Origin: Mycobacterium sp. PSTR-4-N
GTDB lineage: Bacteria > Actinomycetota > Actinomycetes > Mycobacteriales > Mycobacteriaceae
Direction of reading: 5' to 3'
NCBI RefSeq assembly: GCF_022348085.1
Contig: NZ_JAKRFN010000018.1
Coordinates: forward strand, 1 to 64,000
DNA length: 64,000 nucleotides
Shown here: positions 49,391-56,839 of the stretch, piece after piece
How the letters are laid out: each line of letters starts with the position of its first letter
Position numbering within the stretch: the first letter of the stretch is position 1
Translations under genes and position numbers: made by a program
Notes under the pieces: model-generated
What the model was told of the DNA's origin: nothing
The model's input: the letters and a program-made list of their open reading frames with translations, nothing else
The model's database searches: none

Positions 49391-50716
49391 TCAGAACAGT
49401 AGCTGCGCGATCGTGTAGATCGCCAGGCCGGCGAGCGAGCCCACCACGGTGCCGTTGATGCGGATGAATTGCAGGTCACGGCCGACGTGCAACTCGATGC
49501 GCCGGCTCGCTTCGTCGGCGTCCCAGCGCTCGATGGTGTCGGTGATGATCGTGGTGATCTCCGCGCCGTACTGGCTCACCAGGTGCTGCGCTCCGCGTAC
49601 CACCCAGTTGTCCACCTTGTCGCGCAGGGCGGCGTCGTCGCGCAGCGATTCCCCGATCCGGACGACGGTGTCGGCGATACGGGCCCGCAGCGCAGACGAC
49701 GGATCGTCGACGGACTCCAGGATGATCCGTTTGGCCGCAGTCCAGGCGGTCTCGGCCGCCCGGGCCACCTCGTCGCGGGCCATGATCTGTTCTTTGACGT
49801 TCTCGGCCTTCTGGATCGTCGCCTCGTCGCGCTGCAGATCGTCGGCGAACTCGAACAGGAACTTCGTCGCCGAGCGACGCAGTTCGTGGTCGGGATTGCG
49901 CCGCACCTTGTCGGTGAAATCCATCAACTCCCGGTGGATGCGGTCCCCGACCACGTGGTCCACCCAGCGAGGCGACCACGTCGGCGAATCACGTTCGATG
50001 ACCCGCTCGATGACCTCACCGGCGCCCAGCGACCACTGGAACGCGCGATCGGCGAGCAGCTGCAGCAGCGCCTCCTGCCGACCCTCTTCCAGCAGCGAGG
50101 ACAGCACCCGACCGACCGGCGGCCCCCACTGCGGCTCGGCGATGCGCTTGACGATCATCCGGTCCAGCAGCTGCTGCACGTCCTCGTCGCGCAACATCTC
50201 CACCAGCACGCGGGCCACCGTCGACACCTCGGCGGCGACTCGCTCGGCGTTCACCGGCTCGGCGAGCCACTTGCCGGTGCGGCTGGCCACGTCCGCGTCG
50301 CGCAGCTTGGTCTCCACGTTTTCCGGCGACAGGAAGTTCTCCCGCACGAACGTGGACAGACCCTCGCCGAGCTGGTCTTTCTTGCGCTTGATGATCGCGG
50401 TGTGCGGGATCGGCAGACCCAGCGGGTGCTTGAACAGCGCCGTGACGGCGAACCAGTCGGCCAGCGCACCGACCATGCCGGCCTCCGCGGCGGCCCGCAC
50501 GTAGCCCACCCACGCCGGCGCACCGTGGGTCTGCGCCCACGTACACAGCAGGAAGATCACGGATGCGCCGATCAGGAAACTCAGCGCGACGGCCTTCATG
50601 CGTCGCAGCGCGCGCCGTCGTTCTTCGTCCGCCGGCGAATCCGCTCCGGCGAGTTTCTCGGCGAAGCTCGCACGGGGGCGCTGCCCGGCGTCGGGGACGT
50701 TCACTCGATGAGCCAC
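49391..50716 (-). CDS. DUF445 family membrane protein (Rv0473-like)
   Basis: A 441-residue protein with two N-terminal membrane helices (about 41-60 and 68-92), a long alpha-helical body and a C-terminal hydrophobic helix (GTVVGSLAGLAIYTIAQLLF), the DUF445/YjiN pattern. Role unknown. GTG at 50716. It diverges from a TetR gene across an 83 bp gap that contains a palindrome. Confidence 0.87.
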   Translation of the reverse strand: MAHRVNVPDAGQRPRASFAEKLAGADSPADEERRRALRRMKAVALSFLIGASVIFLLCTWAQTHGAPAWVGYVRAAAEAGMVGALADWFAVTALFKHPLGLPIPHTAIIKRKKDQLGEGLSTFVRENFLSPENVETKLRDADVASRTGKWLAEPVNAERVAAEVSTVARVLVEMLRDEDVQQLLDRMIVKRIAEPQWGPPVGRVLSSLLEEGRQEALLQLLADRAFQWSLGAGEVIERVIERDSPTWSPRWVDHVVGDRIHRELMDFTDKVRRNPDHELRRSATKFLFEFADDLQRDEATIQKAENVKEQIMARDEVARAAETAWTAAKRIILESVDDPSSALRARIADTVVRIGESLRDDAALRDKVDNWVVRGAQHLVSQYGAEITTIITDTIERWDADEASRRIELHVGRDLQFIRINGTVVGSLAGLAIYTIAQLLF

Positions 50717-50748
50717 GCCTTCATCTTCCCTGCGCGGGCAACTGCGAA

Positions 50749-50773
50749 TCGTCGACCACCGTATTATCGACGA
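50749..50773. promoter_or_regulatory. candidate TetR operator TCGTCGA-N11-TCGACGA
   Basis: Perfect 7-bp inverted arms (50749-50755 and 50767-50773) that enclose and overlap a TATTAT -10-like box (50762-50767), between the DUF445 and TetR genes. Position and symmetry suit autorepression by the TetR protein. Confidence 0.55.
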
Positions 50774-50799
50774 GGACGAAGGAACGGATCACCGCGAAC

Positions 50800-51504
50800 G
50801 TGGCACAACAATCCCCCCAGGTGGCGGTCAAAACCGATGGGCGCAAACGGCGCTGGCATCGGCACAAGGTCGAACGCCGCAACGAACTGGTGGATGGCAC
50901 GCTGGAGGCCATCCGCCGCCTTGGCAGCAACGTCAGCATGGACGAAATCGCCGCGGACATCGGGGTTTCCAAGACGGTGCTGTACCGCTACTTCGTCGAC
51001 AAGAACGATCTGACCACCGCAGTGATGATGCGGTTCGCGCAGACCACGCTGATCCCCAACATGGCCGCCGCGCTGTCCTCGAACCTGGACGGCTATGCGC
51101 TCACACGCGAGGTCATCCGCGTCTACGTCGCAACCGTTGCGGCCGAGCCGGAGCCCTACCGCTTCGTCATGGCCAACAACTCGGCGAGCAAGAGCAAGGC
51201 CGTCGCGAACTCCGAGGCGATCATCGCCCGCATGCTCGCGGTGATGCTGCGCCGACGGATGGTGTCGGTCGGCATGGACACCGGCGGTGTTGAGCCGTGG
51301 GCGTATCACATCGTCGGCGGCGTGCAGCTGGCCACACACTCGTGGATGTCGCATCCCCGGATGAGCGCCGACGAGCTGATCGACTACCTCACGATGCTGT
51401 CGTGGAGCGCACTGTGCGGCATCGTCGAAGTCGGGGGATCGCTGAAAAGATTCCGCTCCTCAGATCATCCTTCGCCGGAATTACCACCTCAGCTGCTTGA
51501 CTAG
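50800..51504 (+). CDS. TetR-family transcriptional regulator (Rv0472c-like)
   Basis: A 234-residue repressor. N-terminal HTH: VDGTLEAIRRLGSNVSMDEI then AADIGVSKTVLYRYFVDK. The helical C-terminal domain binds an unknown ligand. GTG at 50800 gives the same length as the M. tuberculosis protein. The PPK2 gene follows after 4 bp, so the two may be cotranscribed. Confidence 0.88.
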   Translation: MAQQSPQVAVKTDGRKRRWHRHKVERRNELVDGTLEAIRRLGSNVSMDEIAADIGVSKTVLYRYFVDKNDLTTAVMMRFAQTTLIPNMAAALSSNLDGYALTREVIRVYVATVAAEPEPYRFVMANNSASKSKAVANSEAIIARMLAVMLRRRMVSVGMDTGGVEPWAYHIVGGVQLATHSWMSHPRMSADELIDYLTMLSWSALCGIVEVGGSLKRFRSSDHPSPELPPQLLD

Positions 51505-51508
51505 AGCG

Positions 51509-52375
51509 GTGAGCGAGCCCCTGGATTTCCCGTCGCTGTGGTCGCACGAACCGCACTCCCTGTTGAAGTTCGAACCCGGGGACCGCGTCGCCGACATCGA
51601 CCCGAATGCGACGCCCGGCTTCCGCGGCACCAAATCCGATGCGCCGACCCTGCAGGAAGAACGCAACGTACGGTTCGCCGAACTGCAGGAGATGCTCTAC
51701 GCCAACAGCCGCTCGGGTGACACCAGATCCGTGCTCCTGGTACTGCAGGGCATGGACACCGCAGGCAAGGGCGGGATCGTCAAACACGTTGTGGGCGGCT
51801 GCAATCCGCAAGGCGTGCAGTACCGCAGCTTCGGCAAGCCGACCGCCGAGGAGCTCTCGCACCACTACCTGTGGCGCATCCGCAAGGCGCTGCCGACCGC
51901 CGGCCATATCGGCGTCTTCGATCGCTCACATTACGAGGACGTGCTGATCGTGCGCGTGCACAACCTGGTGCCGCAGGACGTGTGGGAGCCCCGCTACGAC
52001 GAGATCAACGCCTTCGAGCGGGAATTGGTGGACAGCGGGACGTCGGTGGTGAAGGTCGCGATGTTCGTCTCTCTCGACGAGCAGAAGAAACGTCTGGCCC
52101 AACGCCTCGACCGCCCGGACAAGTACTGGAAGTACAACCCCGCCGACATCGATGAGCGGTTGAAGTGGCCGCTATACCAAGAGGCCTACCAGGCCATGCT
52201 GGAGCGGACGTCGACCGACTACGCGCCGTGGCACGTGGTGCCGTGCAACAGGAAGTGGTACAGCCGGCTGGCGATCACCGAGCTGATGATCGAGGCACTC
52301 AAGCGGCTGAACATGTCGTGGCCGCCGCCGGACTTCGACGTGGCGGCGGAGAAGAAGCGGCTGGCCAAGGCCTGA
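51509..52375 (+). CDS. ppk2: polyphosphate kinase 2 family (PPK2, class III-like)
   Basis: Phosphorylates nucleoside mono- or diphosphates with polyphosphate. 288 residues: Walker A GMDTAGKGG (81-89), Walker B/lid FDRSHYEDVLIVRVHNLVP (137-155), DRPDKYWKYNPADI and the C-terminal VVPCNRKWYSRLAI. The SHYEDVL lid suggests the class III group that can use both AMP and ADP. GTG at 51509 is favoured over TTG 51497, which overlaps the TetR gene. It would counterbalance Ppx encoded at 15.6 kb. Confidence 0.9.
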   Translation: MSEPLDFPSLWSHEPHSLLKFEPGDRVADIDPNATPGFRGTKSDAPTLQEERNVRFAELQEMLYANSRSGDTRSVLLVLQGMDTAGKGGIVKHVVGGCNPQGVQYRSFGKPTAEELSHHYLWRIRKALPTAGHIGVFDRSHYEDVLIVRVHNLVPQDVWEPRYDEINAFERELVDSGTSVVKVAMFVSLDEQKKRLAQRLDRPDKYWKYNPADIDERLKWPLYQEAYQAMLERTSTDYAPWHVVPCNRKWYSRLAITELMIEALKRLNMSWPPPDFDVAAEKKRLAKA

Positions 52376-52388
52376 GCTGTCGTCGCCT

Positions 52389-52445
52389 GCCGAGTGCACG
52401 GTTTCTGATGAGTTCTCCCGCATTCTTCGTCATAGAGCGTGCGTT
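52389..52445. repeat. left palindromic repeat flanking the DUF559 gene
   Basis: A 57-bp element, itself a hairpin (GCACGG...TGATGA...TCGTCA...GCGTGC), that is the inverted copy of 53348-53405. The outer 11 bp GCCGAGTGCAC (52389-52399) are perfectly inverted at 53395-53405. It lies 14 bp after the PPK2 stop and may also terminate that transcript. Confidence 0.8.
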
Positions 52446-52450
52446 CAACG

Positions 52451-53311
52451 TCAGTGGCCGTCCCAGCCTCTGCGACGCAGCGCCTGCTCGGCCCGGTGCC
52501 AGATGGCCTGAGGCTCCTGCCGCAGATGCCGCGCGCTCACTCGGACGATGATCCAGCCCCGCTCGGCGAGGAAGTCGAGGCGGCAGATGTCTTCGGCATG
52601 CGCTGACGGGTCCGTCCAATGGTGTCCACCGTCGTATTCGACGCCCACCCGGTAGTCCCGCCAGCCCATGTCGATCCGGCGCACCACGCGACCGGACGCA
52701 TTGCGGATAGGGATCTGTGTTTGGGGTGCAGGTGCACCCGCCCGGACCAGGAGCAGGCGGACACGAGTCTCCTGAGGTGACTCGGCGCCACCGTCGACGA
52801 GCTTCAGCGTTTCTCGCAGGCGGCGAATCCCGCGGGCACCGGGATGACGGGAGGCGACGGCAGCCACCTCGGCCGGGGCGACGCGGGTGGCGTTGAGCAG
52901 CGCGTCGATCCGCACGACCGCCTCGTCGCCTGGAATCCGACGTCCGATGTCGAAGGCGGTGCGCGCCACGGTCGTGCACTCGATGCTGCTCACCAGACAG
53001 ACCTCGTCGTCGAGGAGGGTTTCCCGGTGGATCGCTATACCCGGCGGATTGCCGCATCGCACGCGGGTGAGCTCGGCCGGGCCTCCCGTGGGTAGCCAGC
53101 GGGAGCCGTGCAACGCGGCGGCCGACAGGCCCGCCAGGGTGGCACTACGCCGCGACCAGAGCCAGGCGGCGTAGGCGCGGTCGCGCGCGGTGAGCGCCAT
53201 TCCCGTTGGCACATAGACGTTGTGGTGGAGCTTGACGTATCTGCGGCGCAGATCCTGACGCGTGACCGTGCCCGCGGCAAGCGCCTCTGAGCCCAAAATG
53301 ATGTCCTGCAC
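52451..53311 (-). CDS. DUF559 domain protein with AbiEi-like N-terminus
   Basis: A 286-residue protein. Residues 1-190 resemble the AbiEi antitoxin/winged-helix layout (LRRRYVKLHHNVYVPTGMAL, TLAGLSAAALHG). Residues about 190-286 are a DUF559 domain of the restriction-endonuclease-like (VSR) fold: RRIDMGWRDYRVGVEYDGGH, CRLDFLAERGWIIVRVSAR, with plausible catalytic Glu/Asp/Lys-type positions (VEYDG). No cognate toxin is next to it. GTG at 53311. The gene is framed by inverted copies of a 57-bp palindrome, which suggests a mobile unit. These genes are repeated and variably placed in mycobacteria; function unknown. Confidence 0.82.
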   Translation of the reverse strand: MQDIILGSEALAAGTVTRQDLRRRYVKLHHNVYVPTGMALTARDRAYAAWLWSRRSATLAGLSAAALHGSRWLPTGGPAELTRVRCGNPPGIAIHRETLLDDEVCLVSSIECTTVARTAFDIGRRIPGDEAVVRIDALLNATRVAPAEVAAVASRHPGARGIRRLRETLKLVDGGAESPQETRVRLLLVRAGAPAPQTQIPIRNASGRVVRRIDMGWRDYRVGVEYDGGHHWTDPSAHAEDICRLDFLAERGWIIVRVSARHLRQEPQAIWHRAEQALRRRGWDGH

Positions 53312-53347
53312 ACCGTCTTAGGCGCGCGAAGCCCCCGATCGGTTCCC

Positions 53348-53405
53348 GAGCGCACGCATTCTGATGAGAATTACGGGAGAACTCATCACAAAGCGTGCAC
53401 TCGGC
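53348..53405. repeat. right palindromic repeat flanking the DUF559 gene
   Basis: Inverted copy of 52389-52445: both read GGGAGAACTCATCA and GTGCACTCGGC in the same orientation after reversal. Internally it folds as GCACGC/GCGTGC and TGATGAG/CTCATCA. It lies 8 bp from the fadB2 stop. Confidence 0.8.
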
Positions 53406-53412
53406 GCACCGC

Positions 53413-54267
53413 CTAGTAGGTGTAGAAACCCTGACCGGTCTTCTTACCCAGCTGGCCGGCCTCCACCATCCGCTGCAGCAGCGGCGGCGGGGCGTAGTGC
53501 GCGTCCTTGTACTCGTCGTACATCGAGTCCGCGATCAGCTTCATGGTGTCCAGCCCGATCAGGTCCGAAAGTCGCAGCGGGCCCATCGGGTGCGAGAGCC
53601 CCGCGACCACCGCCGTGTCGATGTCCTCCACGGACGCCACCCCGGCCTCGGCCATCCTGATCGCCGACAGCAGGTACGGCACCAGCAACGCGTTGACGAT
53701 GAAGCCCGACCGGTCGCCGCAGCGCACCACCTTCTTGCCCAGTGACTCGCCTGCGAACTTCTCGACCCGCGCGATCGCCTCGTCGGAGGTCACCAATGTG
53801 TTGATCACCTCGACCAGCGGCAGCACGGGCACCGGGTTGAAGAAGTGCAGCCCCAGCACGCGGCTCGGATTCTTGGTCGCCGCAGCGATTTTCATGATCG
53901 GGATGCTCGAGGTGTTCGAGGCGAGGACGGCGTCGGGGTCGGTGACGATCTCGTCGAGCTGGGCGAAGACCTTGGCCTTGACGGCCTCGTTCTCGACGAT
54001 CGCCTCGATCACCAGCTGCCGGTCCGCCATGTCGGCGAGGTCGCTGGTGTAGGTCAGGCGGGCCTGGGTGATCTCGAAGTCGTCGGCGGCCAGCTTGCCT
54101 TTGGCCTTGGCCCGTTCGAGCGACGCGGTGATGCGCGCGCGGCCGGCCTCGACGAGCTCCTGCGCGGGTTCGTAGACCGTCACGTGGGCACCGGCTTTGG
54201 CGCACACCTCGGCGATACCGCCGCCCATCTGCCCGGCGCCCACGACGCCGACTCGTTCGATGCTCAC
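53413..54267 (-). CDS. fadB2: 3-hydroxybutyryl-CoA dehydrogenase
   Basis: NAD-dependent oxidation of short-chain 3-hydroxyacyl-CoA. 284 residues: Rossmann motif VGVVGAGQMGGGIAEV (about 6-21), catalytic His in LGLHFFNPVPVLPLVEV, GDRSGFIVNALLVPYL and the C-terminal helical domain (GLSHPMGPLRLSDLIGLD). GTG at 54267 with AGGAGGAA upstream. It follows icl on the same strand but two hairpins lie between them. The mycolate methyltransferase umaA found beside fadB2 in M. tuberculosis is absent. Confidence 0.95.
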   Translation of the reverse strand: MSIERVGVVGAGQMGGGIAEVCAKAGAHVTVYEPAQELVEAGRARITASLERAKAKGKLAADDFEITQARLTYTSDLADMADRQLVIEAIVENEAVKAKVFAQLDEIVTDPDAVLASNTSSIPIMKIAAATKNPSRVLGLHFFNPVPVLPLVEVINTLVTSDEAIARVEKFAGESLGKKVVRCGDRSGFIVNALLVPYLLSAIRMAEAGVASVEDIDTAVVAGLSHPMGPLRLSDLIGLDTMKLIADSMYDEYKDAHYAPPPLLQRMVEAGQLGKKTGQGFYTY

Positions 54268-54317
54268 TGGACTGAAATTCCTCCTCGCGTGCGGGACTGT
54301 CTTCGGCATAGATGCGT

Positions 54318-54350
54318 CAGACCCCGCCCAAGATTTCTGGGCGGGGTCTG
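54318..54350 (-). terminator. strong hairpin terminator between icl and fadB2
   Basis: CAGACCCCGCCCA and TGGGCGGGGTCTG form a perfect 13-bp stem around a 7-nt loop (AGATTTC). It lies 51 bp upstream of fadB2 and 86 bp after the icl stop. Confidence 0.8.
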
Positions 54351-54363
54351 CGCTGTCAAGCTT

Positions 54364-54427
54364 CGCGAGCGCGCGCTGGGTTGTACGCGCCGTGCGGCGT
54401 GTCGCTGTGCTGACACGCGCGCTCGCG
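54364..54427. repeat. long inverted repeat downstream of icl
   Basis: CGCGAGCGCGCG (54364-54375) and CGCGCGCTCGCG (54416-54427) are perfect 12-bp arms around 40 nt. On the minus strand it reads GCGAGCGCGCGTGTCAGCAC then AGCGACACGCCG, a pattern reminiscent of interspersed palindromic repeats in fast-growing mycobacteria. Confidence 0.55.
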
Positions 54428-54435
54428 GGGCAGGC

Positions 54436-55728
54436 CTAGTGGAACTGGCCTTCTTCGGTGGAGCCGGCGAGCGCGGTGGTCGAGCTGGTCGGGTCCACGG
54501 TGGTGGCGATCCGGTCGAAGTAGCCGGCGCCGACCTCGCGCTGGTGCTTGGTCGCGGTGTAGCCACGGCTCTCGGCGGCGAACTCGCGCTCCTGCAGGTC
54601 GACGTAGGCCTTCATCTGCTCCCGGGCGTAGCCGTAGGCCAGGTCGAACATCGAGTAGTTCAGGGCGTGGAAGCCGGCCAGGGTGATGAACTGGAACTTG
54701 AAGCCCATCGCGCCCAGCTCACGCTGGAACTTGGCGATCGTGTCGTCGTCGAGGTGCTGCTTCCAGTTGAACGACGGCGAGCAGTTGTAGGCCAGCATCT
54801 GGTCCGGGAACTCGCTCTTGACGCCCTCGGCGAACTTCTTGGCCAGCTCCAGGTCCGGCGTGCCGGTCTCCATCCAGATGAGGTCGGAGTACGGCGCGTA
54901 GGCCTTGGCGCGCGCGATGCAGGGCTCGAGGCCGTTCTTGACCCGGTAGAAGCCCTCGGCGGTGCGGTCACCGGTGATGAACGGCTGGTCGCGCTCGTCG
55001 ACATCGGAGGTGATCAGCGTCGCGGCCTCGGCATCGGTACGGGCGATGACGACGGTCGGGACGTCGGCGACGTCGGCGGCCAGACGGGCCGAGGTCAGGG
55101 TGCGGATGTGCTGCTGGGTCGGGATCAGCACCTTGCCACCGAGGTGGCCGCACTTCTTCTCCGAGGCCAGCTGGTCCTCCCAGTGCGACCCGGCGACACC
55201 GGCGGCGATCATCGCCTTCTGCAGCTCGTAGACGTTCAGCGCACCACCGAAGCCGGCTTCACCGTCGGCGACGATCGGGGCGAGCCAGTTCTCGACCGAG
55301 GTGTCACCCTCGACCTTGGCGATCTCGTCGGCGCGCAGCAGCGCGTTGTTGATGCGGCGGATGACCTGCGGCACCGAGTTGGCCGGGTAGAGGCTCTGGT
55401 CGGGGTAGGTGTGGCCGGAGAGGTTGGCGTCACCGGCGACCTGCCACCCGGACAGGTAGATGGCCTTGAGTCCCGCGCGCACCTGCTGCACGGCCATGTT
55501 GCCGGTCAGGGCGCCGAGCGAGTTCACGAAGTCCATCTCGTGCAGCTGCTCCCACAGCACCTCGGCACCGCGGCGGGCCAGCGTCGCCTCTTCGACGACG
55601 GTGCCCTGCAGGGCGACGACGTCCTTGGGGGTGTAGGTGCGGGTGATGCCCTTCCAGCGGGGGTTGTGGTCCCAGTCGTGCTGGATCTGTTCGGGGGACT
55701 TCGGCGTGCCCACGGTCGACTTGGTCAT
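54436..55728 (-). CDS. icl: isocitrate lyase
   Basis: First glyoxylate-shunt enzyme, cleaving isocitrate to glyoxylate and succinate; also acts in the methylcitrate cycle in mycobacteria. 430 residues: catalytic KKCGHLGGK, metal region VADGEAGFGG and ARTDAEAATL, C-terminal lid TEEGQFH. ATG at 55728 has AAGGAG 12 nt upstream; a GTG 12 bp earlier would place that site too close. The 238 bp upstream region contains TGCGAA repeats and a palindrome, consistent with RamB control. Confidence 0.97.
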   Translation of the reverse strand: MTKSTVGTPKSPEQIQHDWDHNPRWKGITRTYTPKDVVALQGTVVEEATLARRGAEVLWEQLHEMDFVNSLGALTGNMAVQQVRAGLKAIYLSGWQVAGDANLSGHTYPDQSLYPANSVPQVIRRINNALLRADEIAKVEGDTSVENWLAPIVADGEAGFGGALNVYELQKAMIAAGVAGSHWEDQLASEKKCGHLGGKVLIPTQQHIRTLTSARLAADVADVPTVVIARTDAEAATLITSDVDERDQPFITGDRTAEGFYRVKNGLEPCIARAKAYAPYSDLIWMETGTPDLELAKKFAEGVKSEFPDQMLAYNCSPSFNWKQHLDDDTIAKFQRELGAMGFKFQFITLAGFHALNYSMFDLAYGYAREQMKAYVDLQEREFAAESRGYTATKHQREVGAGYFDRIATTVDPTSSTTALAGSTEEGQFH

Positions 55729-55862
55729 GAGGTGACCCACTCCTTCAAACGGTTGTTAACGTTCCAGCGTCTTCACCGGACTGCTGAGTCGAGGATGCAT
55801 CACGGCATAACTGCAGGTCCACCCGTTTCGCTTGTAAAGTTTCGCCAACACCCGAGCCGAGC

Positions 55863-55878
55863 TTGCGAAGATTGCGAA
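55863..55878. promoter_or_regulatory. candidate RamB site in the icl promoter region
   Basis: TTGCGAA-GA-TTGCGAA: two copies of TGCGAA with a 9-bp period, 135-150 bp upstream of icl. The same arrangement (TGCAAA-N3-TGCGAA) stands in front of ramB at 56792-56806. Confidence 0.6.
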
Positions 55879-55890
55879 GGCGTACCTGTG

Positions 55891-55904
55891 CTGAACCGGT
55901 TCAG
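55891..55904. promoter_or_regulatory. perfect 14-bp palindrome CTGAACCGGTTCAG upstream of icl
   Basis: An uninterrupted dyad 12 bp from the RamB-like repeats. No regulator is recognised for it. Confidence 0.45.
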
Positions 55905-55966
55905 AAGTTACCGGCTGGTAAACGATCGTCGCAGGTCAGTACGCCCGTACTGTTTGGTGGAGCGAT

Positions 55967-56761
55967 TCAGAGCGGGAAGATCGCCGCGACCGCTTTGACC
56001 TCGTCGCCGACCGCATATGTGAGCGTTGTAACACTCCGATCGGTGAGCTCAGGACCGAACTTCTCGGTCGATCCGGCCGGATATGTGTGCTGCAGGATCT
56101 CCAGCTTGTCGCCGAGGGCCACCGGCAGGTCGTGCTCGATGGTCACGCGCAGCGGCACGCGCATCAACTCGGGGTGCGCGTGCAGATAGTCCTCGACTAC
56201 CGACCAGTACACGGAGTTGTTCATGTGGTCGAAGATGTCGATGTCGCTGACCCGCACCGGGTAATCGCGGACGAGCTCGGCGTCCTCGCGCGACCCCGCA
56301 CTCAAGTACGCCTTCCACCGCAGCCGGCCCTCGCTGGTGGTGCGGCGCAGCCCCTCGATGAAGTCGTCGGCGATGCGCGCCGGCCCCTGGGTCTCCCGGT
56401 TGATGTTGATCCAGAACGCCTCGGATTCGACGAGCCCGCCCTTGCGCCCCTCGATGCGCACCCGCATCTCGCACCACCGATTGGAGGTTCCCGAGCACCA
56501 GCGGCGCAGCCGCAGGATGTCCTTGAACACGATCGGCTCGATCATGTCGATCATGGTGCGGCGGACGATCCACAGCGGGTGGGTCTCCTCGAAGCCCATC
56601 TCGCGCAGCTGATCGGTGCCGATGTCTTGGATGTGCCTGGTCGCCGCGTCGAACTTCAGCCGGCCCTCACGATCGACGTCGGCCACGCGCAGCGGCCACT
56701 CGATGTCGAATACGTCGGGGTGCCCGTCGGGCACCGGCATCAGCGTCTTGGCCAAGGTCAC
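55967..56761 (-). CDS. acyl-ACP thioesterase family protein (Rv0466-like)
   Basis: A 264-residue double-hotdog protein of the FatA/acyl-ACP thioesterase family: PLRVADVDREGRLKFDAATRHIQDIG, ETHPLWIVRRTMIDMIEPI, SNRWCEMRVRIEG, and the second half SDIDIFDHMNNSVYWSVVEDYL, which carries the D-x-NxHxxN-like motif as DHMNN. Releases fatty acids from ACP or CoA; substrate unknown. GTG at 56761 (VTLAKTLMPVPDGHPDVF) agrees with the M. tuberculosis N-terminus as I recall it; GTG at 56779 would add six residues. Confidence 0.87.
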   Translation of the reverse strand: MTLAKTLMPVPDGHPDVFDIEWPLRVADVDREGRLKFDAATRHIQDIGTDQLREMGFEETHPLWIVRRTMIDMIEPIVFKDILRLRRWCSGTSNRWCEMRVRIEGRKGGLVESEAFWININRETQGPARIADDFIEGLRRTTSEGRLRWKAYLSAGSREDAELVRDYPVRVSDIDIFDHMNNSVYWSVVEDYLHAHPELMRVPLRVTIEHDLPVALGDKLEILQHTYPAGSTEKFGPELTDRSVTTLTYAVGDEVKAVAAIFPL

Positions 56762-56791
56762 GGAACCTGATGATGCCACACAGGTCCGTCG

Positions 56792-56806
56792 TGCAAATTC
56801 TGCGAA
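56792..56806. promoter_or_regulatory. candidate RamB autoregulatory site
   Basis: TGCAAA-TTC-TGCGAA, the same 9-bp-period repeat as in the icl promoter, 19 bp upstream of the ramB -10 box and between the divergent thioesterase and ramB genes. Confidence 0.55.
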
Positions 56807-56825
56807 TACCGGGTTAGCAGCCCGC

Positions 56826-56831
56826 TACGCT
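56826..56831 (+). promoter_or_regulatory. -10 element (TACGCT) of ramB, leaderless
   Basis: TACGCT lies 8 nt before the GTG at 56840 and no Shine-Dalgarno is present. Confidence 0.55.
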
Positions 56832-56839
56832 GGTTCGAC

